Shown piece by piece: positions 35,220-44,378 of a DNA stretch of 64,000 bases (position 1 is the first letter of the stretch; the number at the start of each line of letters is the position of its first letter). The notes beneath the pieces are model-generated. The model saw only the letters and a list, made by a program, of their open reading frames with translations, was not told the origin of the DNA and searched no databases. A program made the position numbers and the translations under genes. The stretch is from Bog-532 sp963805255. Its GTDB lineage: Bacteria; Actinomycetota; Actinomycetes; Streptosporangiales; Streptosporangiaceae. The DNA is taken from the NCBI GenBank assembly GCA_963805255.1, contig CAWDTK010000011.1, positions 632,559 to 696,558 of the forward strand, in the 5' to 3' direction.

Positions 35220-36257
35220 TTATCGCGGCGCCTGGCGGCGGCTGGTGGCGTTGCCGGCCGTATCCGCGGGTTCGTGCCCGGTGCTGCCGTCGGCGTGCGG
35301 CTGCTGTCCGCCGTTGCCGGCGGGCGCGGCTGGCCTGCTGGCGAGGAGATCGTGCAGCAGGCTGACGGTCCGGTGCTGCCCGGCGCGCTCGCGGTCCAGG
35401 GCGCTCTCGGCGCGGGCGAGCTGCTCGCGCAGCGCGGCGATGGTGTCGTTCGCGGCGGCCAGCTGCGCGGCAGTGGCGGCGAGCTCGGCGGCATGCCGCT
35501 GCTTGTCCTGCTCGCGGGCGCGGGCAGCATCAGCGCGGGCTTGCCCGGCTGCGGCCACGGCGGTGTCACGCTCGGCGCGGGCAGCGGTGACGGCCTCCTC
35601 CGCTTCGGCGATCCGTGCTGCGGCTGCCCGTCGTTCGTCGTCCAGGGCACGGTCGGCGTCGCGGGCACCCTGCTCGGCGTGCTGGCGTGCGGCGGCCTCG
35701 GCTTCGGCCGCGGCGAGGGCCTGGGCGGCTGCGGCGCGGGCCTCGGCGGCGTCCAGCTCGGCGGCGTGGCGGGCGACCGCCTGGCTGGCGGTCTCGGCGC
35801 GGGCCTGCTCCAGCTGGGCGGCGGTCTCGGCGCGCACCGCCTCCACCTGGGCTTCGGCGGCCTCGGGGTCGCCGGCCGCTGCCAGCTGGCCGCCGAGAAC
35901 GGCGAGCTGGTCCAGCGCGGCGGACAGCTGGGCGCCCAGCCGGCCCATCGCGGCGATGGCGTCGTCGCGGATGGCCGCGGCCCGGCTGACGGCCGCGGTG
36001 ACCGGCCGGTCCTGGCCGGGCTGGCCGGTGAGCTGCTGGCGGCGCCGGAACGCGGTCATCGCGGTGTGCCGGACCAGCACCGGCGTGCCGTCCCCGCGGT
36101 CTTCGGGGACCTCCTGCTCGCAGTAGCCGGGCCGGGGACCCGGCGCGGCCGGGTCCTTGCCCCGGGCCGGGCTGGCGCATCCCGGGTAGCGGCACCTGCC
36201 CGGCGCGCCGTCTGCCTGCGTCGGGTCAGCGGTCCCGGTCTCGGTCGCAGCGGTCAT
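35220..36257 (-). CDS. Coiled-coil passenger protein inside IS21
   Basis: From the ATG at 36257, 345 residues lie between istA and istB. The N-terminus has a possible metal site (CRYPGCASP ... GYCEQEV) followed by MTAFRRRQQL. Residues 100-300 are a long Ala/Glu/Arg coiled coil (TAAQLEQARAETASQAVARH, EREQ-type heptads). This plan recalls KfrA-like plasmid proteins with an N-terminal DNA-binding part and a long coiled coil, but I cannot prove that. Such a gene is not a standard part of IS21. It is intact. Confidence 0.6.
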   Translation of the reverse strand: MTAATETGTADPTQADGAPGRCRYPGCASPARGKDPAAPGPRPGYCEQEVPEDRGDGTPVLVRHTAMTAFRRRQQLTGQPGQDRPVTAAVSRAAAIRDDAIAAMGRLGAQLSAALDQLAVLGGQLAAAGDPEAAEAQVEAVRAETAAQLEQARAETASQAVARHAAELDAAEARAAAAQALAAAEAEAAARQHAEQGARDADRALDDERRAAAARIAEAEEAVTAARAERDTAVAAAGQARADAARAREQDKQRHAAELAATAAQLAAANDTIAALREQLARAESALDRERAGQHRTVSLLHDLLASRPAAPAGNGGQQPHADGSTGHEPADTAGNATSRRQAPR

Positions 36258-36354
36258 CGACGCTGTCCTTCCTGCTGTTGCCGTGCCGGGCACGGCGGAA
36301 TGAAATGAAATGAGAGGCAACGCAATGAAATGAATCGAGATGAAATGAGCGCCG

Positions 36355-37330
36355 TCAGGCGCCGCTGGTGTCCGGTCCGCCGGGCAGGACCTGCATGCGG
36401 ACGCCGGTCGCGGTGGCGAACTCGCGGGGGTCGCGGGCGAACCGGGCCGCGGTGACCGCCCTGGCGGCATCGCTGGCCTGGCGGCTGCGTGCGGCGGCCT
36501 GCGTGGCCTGCTTCCCGGTGCCTTTCTCCACGATGGACTTGATCTTGGCGACGCTGATCACGTCGAGCTCCAGCGCGGCCGCGCAGGCCTGCTCCACCGG
36601 GTCGCTGCCGTAAGCGCGGGCCAGCCCGATCAGCGCGTAGACCGCGCGCATCCTCGTCCACGGCAGCGGGATGCCGGGGATCCGGGCGGCGTAGATCCCG
36701 ATCGCCTCGCCGCGGGCGGCGGCCATCCTCGCCAGCTTGTCCACGTCGCGGCGGGCGTAGATGTCGGTGTCTGGCGGGAAGTCCGCCGGGTCGCTGGCCC
36801 GCCCGCCCGCGGGCTGCTGCGGGTGGGTGCGGATCACCTGGCCGCGGTGGTAGATCTTCACCAGCGTCCCGTCCGCCCGCACCGTGACCTGCTGCCCGAT
36901 CAGGCCGTAGGGCACCGAGTAGAACGCGTTCTGCGCCCGGACATGGAAATCGCGCTGCACCTTGGCTTCGCTCCACGCCGGCACCCGGTACGGCCCGGCG
37001 GGCGCGGGCAGCAGCGCCGGGGCCTCCAGCTGCGCGAACACCTCCGCGGGACGGCGGCGGGTGGTGCCATGCACCCGCATCCCGGCCCGGATGCGGCACC
37101 AGTCCTCCGCCCGGTGCTGCGCGTCGGCGATGCCGGCGAACTGCTCCCCGGCGAAGAAGCTGACCTGGACGAATTTCACGCCGTTTTCCACCCTCCCCTT
37201 GTCTTGAGGGGAGCGGACCCTGGCCGGGTCCACGACCAGGCCGCGGGCCTGCGCGTACTCCAGCCACTCCCGGTTCCACCACGGCTCCAGCCGGTCGGCC
37301 TTGTCCACCACCGGCTTGAGGTTGTCCGGC
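36355..37330 (-). pseudogene. istA: IstA transposase of IS21, C-terminal part
   Basis: Continues the frame interrupted on the other side of the RIT: DNLKPVVDKADRLEPWWN, REWLEYAQARGLVVDPARV, then SPQDKGRVENGVKFVQ with the catalytic Glu. A Mu-type C-terminal domain follows (VPYGLIGQQVTVRADG, KIYHRGQVIRTH). The tail has the DNA-binding helices usual for IstA. The first base of the RIT is 37331. Restoring the junction gives VLVPDNLKPVV. Confidence 0.85.
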
Positions 37331-37416
37331 TTATGTGCCCGGCCGCATTATGTGACCGCCAGAAGGTTTCTCCTGCCCGGGCAGGCGTTCTGTTCTCCTG
37401 ACGGTCACATAACGGT

Positions 37417-38415
37417 TCAGAGTGAGTCGAGCCAGTTGAGCAGGGCGTCGTCGGACTCCCAGACGGGCTTGGTGCGGGATCCCGCTGAAGTACCCGGCGG
37501 CTGGAGGCTGCGGAGGGCAGCCTGCTTCGCCTTGGTGTTGATCTCGGCGTACCGGTTCGTCGTGCTCAGATCGGCGTGGCCAAGCCAGCCCCGGATCACG
37601 TTGACCTCGACGCCGGCTTCGAGGAGATGAACGGCCGCGGTGTGCCGGAAAGTGTGCGGGCTCACCGTCCGCCCGGTCCGGGGATCATCAAACCGGGCCG
37701 TGTGCCGCCTGACGATCTTGTAGATGCCGTAGCGGGTCAGCGGCTGGCCGCGGCTGGCGAAGACGGCGTCGCCGGGCCCGGCATCCGGGCCGGTCAGGTC
37801 GGAGAGAAGGTCGGCGGTCTGCCGCCAGAGCGGGCAGGTCCGCCACTTGTCGCCCTTGCCGTGCAGCCGGGTGAGCGGCTGCACGCCGAGGTCGAGGTTC
37901 CCGGCCCGCAGGTCGGCTGCTTCCTGGGCTCGCGCGCCGGTGTTGTAGAGGAACAGCAGCAGTGCCCGGTCCCGCAGTGCGTGCCGGCCGTCGCGGGGCA
38001 TGTGCTTCAGGAGGTCCTCGACCTCGTCCCTTTCCAGGAACCGGGTTTCGGGCGGGGCGGTGCGTTTCATGGGGATCGCGGTGACCTGCTGGCAGGCGGC
38101 GAGCATTTCCGGGGACCGGACGGCGATGTACTCGAAGAACGTGTGGAGCACGGCGAGCCGCTGGTTGCGGGTGCGGACGTGGTTGCCGCGGTCGTGCTCG
38201 AGGTGGCGCAGGAACCTGACGATGCGGTCATAGGTCAGGTCCCCGAGGGTGAGCCGGGTGACCTTGCAGGACTTGTCGGACGCGGCGAAGGTCAGCAGCA
38301 GCCGGATGGTGTCCCGGTAGCTGCGCACCGACGACGGGCGCAGGCCCTTGACGGTGATCAGGTGGTCGGCGAAGAACGAGTGGATGACAGGTCCCAGCGG
38401 CTTGTCCTGGCTCAT
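37417..38415 (-). CDS. RIT recombinase 3 (tyrosine recombinase)
   Basis: The ATG at 38415 overlaps the stop of recombinase 2 (ATGA); 332 residues. It has a SAM-like core-binding domain (LITVKGLRPSSVRSYRDTI, FLRHLEHDRGNHVRTRN). The catalytic domain has Arg in LLFLYNTGARAQEAADLRA, His-x-x-Arg in SPHTFRHTAAVHLLEAGV, a second His in IRGWLGHADLSTTNRY and Tyr in NRYAEI. All key residues are present and the gene is unbroken. Confidence 0.9.
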   Translation of the reverse strand: MSQDKPLGPVIHSFFADHLITVKGLRPSSVRSYRDTIRLLLTFAASDKSCKVTRLTLGDLTYDRIVRFLRHLEHDRGNHVRTRNQRLAVLHTFFEYIAVRSPEMLAACQQVTAIPMKRTAPPETRFLERDEVEDLLKHMPRDGRHALRDRALLLFLYNTGARAQEAADLRAGNLDLGVQPLTRLHGKGDKWRTCPLWRQTADLLSDLTGPDAGPGDAVFASRGQPLTRYGIYKIVRRHTARFDDPRTGRTVSPHTFRHTAAVHLLEAGVEVNVIRGWLGHADLSTTNRYAEINTKAKQAALRSLQPPGTSAGSRTKPVWESDDALLNWLDSL

Positions 38416-39384
38416 AGCGCCGCCTCCAGCCAGGCCGGGCCGGCGAAGGACTCGAACCGGCGGTTCGCCTCGGCCAGCAGATCGGCGGTGATGGTCAGGT
38501 AGACGGCCGTGGACTCGGGGTCGACGTGTCCCATGAACGTGGACAGCTGGTGGAGCCGTGACTGGGGGTCGCCGTCCTCGCGATACCAGCGCAGCAGGCA
38601 CCCGACTGCGAAGGAATGGCGGAGATCATGCAGTCTCGGGGACGAGAACGCCGTCCGGGACGGGCAGGGCGAGCGCGGGGACGAGATGGTGGAAGGCCTG
38701 GCTGGCGGTGCCGGGATGGATGCTCCGCCGTCCGTCGAAGGTGAACAGCGGCGAGCCGGGGCCGGCCGCAGGATCGCCGGAACGGCGCCGTTCTGCCTGC
38801 GCCGCCACGAGGGCGCCGATCCGCGGCCCGTGCGGTACCAGGCGGTCCTTGCCGAACTTTCCGCCCCGGACCGTGAGCAGGCTCCGGCTCGCGTCGATGT
38901 CGCCGAGGCGCATCCCGCACGCTTCGGCGGCGCGCAGTCCGAGCCCGTAGCACAAGGCGAAGATCGCCTGGTAGACGTGGCCGCGGCCGCGGGCCCGGGA
39001 GTTGTCGGGAAGCAGCGCGGCGGCGGCCAGCAGGGCACGGGCCTGGACGGCGGTGAACAGGAACGGGACGCGCCCGGAGGCCGCCTTCCGCGGACGGGGC
39101 AGCGCCGGGGCGCTGTCGAGGAGTTCCTGCGCGATGGCCCAGCGGAACAGGCCGTCGGCGACGCCGAGCAGGTGGTTGAAGCTGCGGGGCCTCTGCCGGG
39201 GCCGGGACCCGAGGAACTCTTCCATCAGGGCCGGGGTCAGGTCACCGAGCCCGGCGTTCTTCCCGGCGGCGAACCGTGACAGGAGCCGCAGTTCGCTTTG
39301 CTCGCTGTGGTACTTGCGCCCGAGTGCCCGCTTGTGCGCGAGGAACCGGCCGGCGGCGTCCTCGACGCTGATGTTCCGGCTCAC
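38412..39384 (-). pseudogene. RIT recombinase 2 (tyrosine recombinase), frameshifted
   Basis: A GTG at 39384 overlaps the stop of recombinase 1 (GTGA). The first frame has KYHSEQSELRLLSRFAAGKN and the catalytic Arg in ALCYGLGLRAAEACGMRLGD. It ends at 38626 soon after ALPVPDGV. A second frame carries PRLHDLRHSFAVGCLLRW with His/Arg, FMGHVDPESTAVYLTI with His/Tyr, and the end. One base change near 38640 explains it. If real, the trio would lack one active member. Confidence 0.8.
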
Positions 39385-40646
39385 GGCAGGGCCTCCTCGC
39401 CGTCGCCGAGGGCGACTTCCCGCAGGGACTCGACGGCGACCTTCGCGTAGATGTCGGTCGAGGCCGGCGAGCGGTGGCCGACGACGTCGCCGATCGTCTT
39501 GAGGTCGAACCCGTCGTCGGTCAGCCGCTGGACGGCGCTGTGCCGCAGCGTGTGCGAGCCGGGCCGGGGAACGTCGATCCCGGCGAGCAGCAGGTAGCGG
39601 CGGGCGACGCCGGACACGGCCGCGCCGCCGATCGGGCGGACAGGTGCCATCGCGCGGAAGAACACGTGCCGGTCATCGGACTGCGGGCGCCCGTTGCGCA
39701 GGTAGTCGGCCAGGGCGTCCCCGGCCGCGCCGGACAGCGGGAAGGCCGTCGAGTGGGCGGCCTTCCGCTCCGGGATGGCCAGGCGGGCGCGCTTCCAGTC
39801 GATGTCGTCCAGGTTCAGGGCCACGATCTCCCGGGCGCGCAGCCCGTAGGTGGCCAGCAGCAGCATGATCGCGTAGTCCCGTTTCCCGCACGGCGTGCGC
39901 CGGTCGGGCAGGGCGAGCACGCGGCCGACGTCCTCCCAGGAGATGGACCGCGGCAGTGTCGACAGCCGGTATGCCTGCGGCCACTCGACCGCCTCGGCCA
40001 GGTCCCTGGACAGGACGCCCTCGCGGCGGGCGTAGCGCAGGAAGACGCGCAGCACGCCGCAGCCTTCCCGCACCGTCGTCTTCGCCAGTCCCGCGCCCGA
40101 CCGGTCGGCGGTATAGGCGCTCAGCAGCGGCGGGGACAGCTCGTGCAGCCCGGTGACCCCGGCCCGCCCGAGCCATGCCTCGAACCGGCTCAGGTGGAAG
40201 CGATAGGAATACACCGAGGCCGGGCGCAGGCCGCGCTCGGAGACCAGGTACTCGAAGAATCCCGGGACCGTCTCGCCGAACGGGTCCGCCCGGTGGGGGC
40301 GCCCGGTGCCCTCATAGCCCGGGATGACGATCGTGAGCATCTGCTCGACCGGGCTGCGGATGTCCTTGGCGAGCGTGTCCCCCTGGGCGCGCCGGGCGTC
40401 GCGGGACTGGCTGACCCGCATGGCGACGAAGGCGCTGACGTGCTCTGGCAGGTCGGCGGGCTGGCGGGCGCCGTTCGCCGCGGCGAACTCTCCGAAGGCG
40501 GTCACCAGCGGCACCCTCCGCAGGACGCACCGGGTTTCGTAGCCTTCTCCGGCCAGCCAGGTCACGTACTGCTCGATCTGCGGCCCGATCCAGGATGCCC
40601 GGATCCGGTCGACGGTCTGCGGCCTGACGAAGTACTCCTCCAGCAT
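39381..40646 (-). CDS. RIT recombinase 1 (tyrosine recombinase)
   Basis: The ATG at 40646 is chosen over the one at 40685 because GGAGGAA stands eight bases before it; 421 residues. N-terminal domains (QYVTWLAGEGYETRCVLRRV, FFEYLVSERGLRPASVYSYR) precede a catalytic domain with Arg in LLATYGLRAREIVALNLDD. His-x-x-Arg lies in GSHTLRHSAVQRLTDDGF, and His plus Tyr in VVGHRSPASTDIYAKV. All active-site residues are present. Confidence 0.9.
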   Translation of the reverse strand: MLEEYFVRPQTVDRIRASWIGPQIEQYVTWLAGEGYETRCVLRRVPLVTAFGEFAAANGARQPADLPEHVSAFVAMRVSQSRDARRAQGDTLAKDIRSPVEQMLTIVIPGYEGTGRPHRADPFGETVPGFFEYLVSERGLRPASVYSYRFHLSRFEAWLGRAGVTGLHELSPPLLSAYTADRSGAGLAKTTVREGCGVLRVFLRYARREGVLSRDLAEAVEWPQAYRLSTLPRSISWEDVGRVLALPDRRTPCGKRDYAIMLLLATYGLRAREIVALNLDDIDWKRARLAIPERKAAHSTAFPLSGAAGDALADYLRNGRPQSDDRHVFFRAMAPVRPIGGAAVSGVARRYLLLAGIDVPRPGSHTLRHSAVQRLTDDGFDLKTIGDVVGHRSPASTDIYAKVAVESLREVALGDGEEALP

Positions 40647-40800
40647 CGCGAGGTTCCTCCCCGTGAGTGAACGATGACGAATCATCGATCCCCTGGGGCC
40701 GCTGCGTTATGTGGCCGGTTCCCTCCAGCAATGACCGTGAATCCCTGTCATGATCAGGGGAACCCGCCGGTGAGGGCACATAATGCGGCCGGGCACATAA

Positions 40801-40832
40801 CCCGGAAAATGTTGCCCGCCACATTTTCCGGG
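40801..40832. repeat. 32-bp palindrome at the right RIT junction
   Basis: CCCGGAAAATGT (40801-40812) and ACATTTTCCGGG (40821-40832) are exact inverses with an 8-base loop. The intact istA reading would pass directly from GTCC to GGGACC, so the palindrome is extra DNA. It may be the right terminus of the element or a hairpin gained with it; the left end has no such sequence. Confidence 0.7.
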
Positions 40833-41461
40833 ACCAGCACCTTGAACATGCCGCCAAAAAAGCTCCATGCCGCCTCACAGCCGGCGATCACCGCGGCCGT
40901 CGTCTGCGAGAACGTCAGATACACGAAGCAATAGCGCGATAGCACCGCGGTGAACACCAGCGCGTGCAGCCTCCGCCGCCGGTCCCCGTCGGGGATCATC
41001 CCCAGGTAGCCGAAGTCGATCTGCACCTCTTCGCCGGGCTTGCCGTCGGCCACCGGCACCGTCACCTGCTGCCGGGACGAGGAGGAGTACCCGCACTCCG
41101 CCGCGGCGAACCGCGCCAGCGTCCGGTACGGCACCACTATCCCCCGCCGCCCCAGCAGCTCCCCGATCTTCACCAGCGTCAGGCCGTCCTTCACCCACCC
41201 GGTGATCTCGGCCTTCCGCGCAGCCAGCTCCTCCCACGACGGGCCGTGCCCGGCCGGGCGGGCCGGGCGCACCGCCGCCACCACCTGCCCGACCAGCTCA
41301 TCACTCAGCTGCGACTCATCCCCGCCGCGGGCCAGGCCCGCCGCCTGCGCCGCCGCGATATACCGCTGGGCGGTCTTCACATCCACGCCCGCCCGCCTGG
41401 CCGCCGGGCGCTTGCCCGCCCCGCCCAGCCACGCCCGCAGGACCTCTCTCACCTGTGTCAC
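40833..41461 (-). pseudogene. istA: IstA transposase of IS21, N-terminal part
   Basis: From a GTG at 41461: MTQVREVLRAWLGGAGKRPA, the helix-turn-helix RRAGVDVKTAQRYIAAAQAA and a second DNA-binding region (LTLVKIGELLGRRGIVVPYR). The first catalytic Asp lies in VQIDFGYLGMIPDGD. It reads into AWSFFGGMFKVLVP and then enters the palindrome and RIT. The second catalytic Asp would lie just past the junction (VPDNLKP), now on the other side. Confidence 0.85.
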
Positions 41462-41609
41462 CCAGAACCTCCCGGAACGCCATCCCCTGCCATCTCTTCC
41501 AGTCCGAAATGAACCGGAAGATCACAGCAGGGTGGTCCATCAACTGGCAACCCAGGTGGTCCCATCCCCGTGGCAACAACCCTCAGCAGGTGGTCCCATG
41601 CTCATGGCA

Positions 41610-42007
41610 GACGACAAGCGCCGGGCCATTGGAGCCCTCGCGATCAGCTTTCCACTGCATCAGCAGCCGTACGTCTGGCCCGACGGGCCGCCCACGGCAG
41701 CCTCGCCCGAGGAGCCGCCGACGTAAGTGGCTCATGCTCAGCAGGTCGCCCGTTCGGCGTCAAGCGCGAGCGCAGCGGTCATGACAGTCAGGACGACGGG
41801 AGTCAGGTACATAAGTTGCGAGTCCCCCCGCGGACACGAACCCCCATAGCGGCTCCGAACCCGGACCGGCCATGGTGCCGGCCGGTAGGTTGCTGACCCG
41901 GCCGCCAGATCACCGCCACATGCGGTGAGTCAGCGTGCCCACCAGCCCCAGCCCTTAGCCCTGGCTTTTCATCCGGATGTTCAGCTGACCGGCGCGTTGA
42001 CCGTAAA
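41610..42007. other. Gap between IS21 and IS1380
   Basis: A 43-codon frame starting at the IS21 end (MLMADDKRRAIGALAISF...) ends at 41726 and could be a host fragment, but nothing supports it. Otherwise no gene, tRNA or repeat was seen. Confidence 0.4.
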
Positions 42008-42073
42008 AGGTGCTCCTGAACTGGGACGATAAGAGTGCTGAAGCCCTTATCAGCGCTAGTTCGAGGAGCACCT
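42008..42073 (+). promoter_or_regulatory. Hairpin that covers the ribosome binding site of IS1380 transposase
   Basis: AGGTGCTCCT (42008-42017) is the exact inverse of AGGAGCACCT (42064-42073). The right arm contains the GAGGAG that serves the GTG start at 42079. A second inner stem is GATAAG/CTTATC. RNA made by read-through from outside would fold and hide the ribosome binding site; RNA started inside would not. Such protection is known for other insertion sequences. Confidence 0.55.
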
Positions 42074-42078
42074 CAAAA

Positions 42079-43572
42079 GTGAACCTTACCGGGTGGTCGA
42101 AGAGCCTGGAAGTCACCGCCGATGGCGAGGGCGTCGTGTCGCATGCCGGGCTGGCCCTGCTGCGCCTGCTAGCCGACAAGACCGGGCTGACCGGGGGGCT
42201 GTCGCGGGCGCTGGCCTCGCCGCGGCTGCTGATCCACGACCGCGGCCGGGTGACGGCGGACCTGGCCTGCGCGATCGCCGACGGCAGCGAGGTGATCAGC
42301 GACTTCCGGGTGCTGGGCGACCAGAAAGAGCTGTTCGGTCTGGTCGCCTCGGTGCCGACTACGTGGCGGACGCTCGATGAGATCGCCGCGGGCGGCCCGC
42401 GGGCCCTGACCCGGATCACCAGGGCGGTGAACGGCGCCCGCCGCCAGGCCTGGGCCGCCGTTGAAGCCCGGCACGGCGCCCTGCCCGGCGTGCGGGTCGC
42501 GGATAAGGTCCTGCAGGGCGTGACCTGCATCCGGCTGGACGCCACGGTCACCCCGGCGCATTCCGATAAGGAGCTGGCGGAACCGAATTTCAAGGGTTTC
42601 GGGCATCACCCTTTGCTCGGGTACTGCGATAACACCGGTGAGCCGCTGGCCGGGATGATGCGCCGCGGCGGCGCCGGGTCAAATACCACCGCCGATCACC
42701 TGCAGGTGCTCGGTGACGCGATCGCCGCGCTGCCGCCGAAGTTCCGGCGGCGGCTGATGGTCACTGCGGATGGGGCCGGGGCCAGCCACGGGCTGATCAC
42801 CCGCCTCGATCAGCTGGCGTCCCGGCCCGGGTACCAGCTGACCTACTCCGTCGGCTGGGAGCTGGGCGGCCGTGAGCGGGCCGCGATCCGGCTGGTCCCG
42901 CAGGAGGCCTGGCAGATCGCGATCGATCAGCGCGGCCAGGTGCGCGAGCGCCGTGCGCCTGGCGCCTGCGCGGACCGGTCTTGCGGGCATACGCGGTGCT
43001 GGATCGAAGAAGCCCACGTCACCGAGCTGACCGGGCTGCTGCGCGAAGGCCCTCACGGGGACCAGCTGGACGGCTGGCCGGCCAGCATGCGCGTCTTTGC
43101 CCGCCGGGAGCGGCCGCACCCCGGCGCCCAGCTGAGCCTGTTCGAGAACCAGGACGGCTGGCGTTACTGCCTGTGGGTCTCGAACGTGCCCGCCGGGCTG
43201 CGCGGCTGGCGGGCCCAGCTGGGCTACATCGACGCTGCGCACCGGGTGCACGCCAGGGTTGAGGACGGCATCCGTACCGGGAAGGACTGCGGGATCGGCC
43301 GGTTCCCCTCGCACGATTTCGCGATGAATTCCGGGTGGCTGGCCGCCGCCTTGATCGCCGCCACCTTGCTGTCCTGGCTGCGGCTGCTCGCCCTGGACGG
43401 CGACCTGGCCAAAGCAGAACCAAAGACTTTGCGTTACCGGATCCTGCATGCCGCCGGGAAGCTGGTCCGCGGCGGCCGCCGCCGGCGGCTGAAAATCCCC
43501 GCCACCTGGCCCTGGGCAGAGGCCATCGCCACCGCCTGGGCCCGGATCACCGCCCTGCCACACGCACCCTGA
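42079..43572 (+). CDS. IS1380-family transposase, intact
   Basis: The GTG at 42079 follows GAGGAG; 497 residues. It has the IS1380 layout: N-terminal AGLALLRLLADKTGLTGGLS, first Asp in VTCIRLDATVTPAHSDKELA and second Asp in RRLMVTADGAGASHGLI. FGHHPLLGYC is between them, and the C-terminal YRELR-equivalent region is RVHARVEDGIRTGKDCGIGR with the Glu, then FAMNSGWLAAALIAATLLSW. It belongs to a different IS1380 subgroup from the fragment at 5466-6240. The terminal repeats were not identified. Confidence 0.9.
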   Translation: MNLTGWSKSLEVTADGEGVVSHAGLALLRLLADKTGLTGGLSRALASPRLLIHDRGRVTADLACAIADGSEVISDFRVLGDQKELFGLVASVPTTWRTLDEIAAGGPRALTRITRAVNGARRQAWAAVEARHGALPGVRVADKVLQGVTCIRLDATVTPAHSDKELAEPNFKGFGHHPLLGYCDNTGEPLAGMMRRGGAGSNTTADHLQVLGDAIAALPPKFRRRLMVTADGAGASHGLITRLDQLASRPGYQLTYSVGWELGGRERAAIRLVPQEAWQIAIDQRGQVRERRAPGACADRSCGHTRCWIEEAHVTELTGLLREGPHGDQLDGWPASMRVFARRERPHPGAQLSLFENQDGWRYCLWVSNVPAGLRGWRAQLGYIDAAHRVHARVEDGIRTGKDCGIGRFPSHDFAMNSGWLAAALIAATLLSWLRLLALDGDLAKAEPKTLRYRILHAAGKLVRGGRRRRLKIPATWPWAEAIATAWARITALPHAP

Positions 43573-44124
43573 CCAGCGAAAGCTATCCCTGCGATACGGA
43601 AGGAGTCCCCCCGGGGCCTGTGGAACCCCCGGCCACCGGCCCGCCAGCCGGGCCACCGTCATACCCCGACCGTAAAATCACGAACTGTTCAGCGGTTCAG
43701 CCGCGATCCCAGGCCAGCCCTCCGCCCGCATGAATCATCAGGGTTAGGGAGCAGGAGCGCGCCATGTCAACGCACCGATGAGGCGCCCCGGGCACCCGGC
43801 CACGAACGCGTGGGCCATCCGCGCTTGCTCAGGCACCCCCAAGATCGCCACTCTCTTTCGAGCCACTGCCCCGGCCATCATGCACCGCCCTTCGTGGCTT
43901 CCAGCCCGGGCGGCAACCGGGAACAGCAGCGGACGCAGGGCATATGCAGCCTCAACTCATCCCGCATGTTAACCCGGAATCCGCTGCGGACCCTGTCCGT
44001 GGCCGTCCGTGGAAAGCCGACGGTTACACCGACCGTCCGAAGGCGCGGACGCCGCTGTATGTCCGTGGACCCCGCAACACAGGGCTCTACAGCGACCCGA
44101 GGTGACTCACGGCGAGACAAAGAG
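43573..44124. other. Gap without a recognised gene
   Basis: About 550 bases after the IS1380 transposase. It probably holds the right IS end and chromosomal or island spacer. Short frames have no support. Confidence 0.45.
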
Positions 44125-44167
44125 AAACGGCCCGCATAGCCGAGAATTCGCAGATAGCGGGCCGTTT
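44125..44167 (-). terminator. Rho-independent-like terminator after the tRNA-Tyr half
   Basis: AAACGGCCCGC (44125-44135) pairs with GCGGGCCGTTT (44157-44167) around a 21-base loop. On the minus strand the stem ends in GTTTCTCTTTG, a weak T-run. It lies just downstream of the tRNA-Tyr 3' end and was probably the terminator of the original tRNA gene. Confidence 0.65.
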
Positions 44168-44174
44168 TCGCTGG

Positions 44175-44226
44175 TGGTGGCAGGTGATGGATTCGAACCA
44201 TCGAAGGCGTAGCCGACGGTTTTACG
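44175..44226 (-). tRNA. 3' half of tRNA-Tyr (GTA), attachment-site remnant
   Basis: On the minus strand the sequence reads from the anticodon loop (CGTAAAA, anticodon GTA) through the long variable arm (GTCGGCTACGCC) and T-arm (GATGGTTCGAATCCATC) to the 3' acceptor ACCTGCC, A, CCA. A matching 5' acceptor GGCAGGT and D-arm are absent; upstream sequence is different. A 3' half of this kind is what integration of an actinomycete integrative element leaves at one end. Confidence 0.75.
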
Positions 44227-44378
44227 GACCTCCCGCTACGTCGGGTCATTTGAAACGCCACCAACCAGGAAACTCCCATCGATAACCAGCCGATTCACCC
44301 GGGAAAACCGCAGGTCGTGCTGGAGAAACGGAGGCGGCAGCCCGTAGAAGCTGCCGCCTCCACTGTTTGAGGCCGCTC

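Larger units (their letters stand above)
37331..40800. mobile_element. RIT (recombinase-in-trio) element inserted in istA
   Basis: Three leftward tyrosine recombinase genes with GTGA/ATGA overlaps fill a 3.47-kb segment bounded by exact 24-bp inverted repeats. These lie at 37331-37354 (starting TTATGTGCCC, core CGGCCG, ending CATTATGTG) and 40777-40800. Each arm itself contains TTATGTG twice around CGGCCG. Trio order, overlaps and end repeats fit the RIT elements known from several phyla. The right end abuts a 32-bp palindrome (40801-40832) that is not part of istA. Confidence 0.85.
34272..41609. mobile_element. IS21-family element with passenger gene, split by a RIT element
   Basis: The ends TGCCAGGACCATGGGACCA (34272-34290) and the inverse of the right end, TGCCATGAGCATGGGACCA (41591-41609), match at 17 of 19 positions. 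Internal GTTGCCAC and GGGACCACC words repeat near both ends, as in IS21. Order on the minus strand: istA, a coiled-coil passenger, istB. Without the inserted RIT it measures about 3.9 kb, longer than the usual 2-2.5 kb because of the passenger. No target duplication was seen. Confidence 0.75.
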
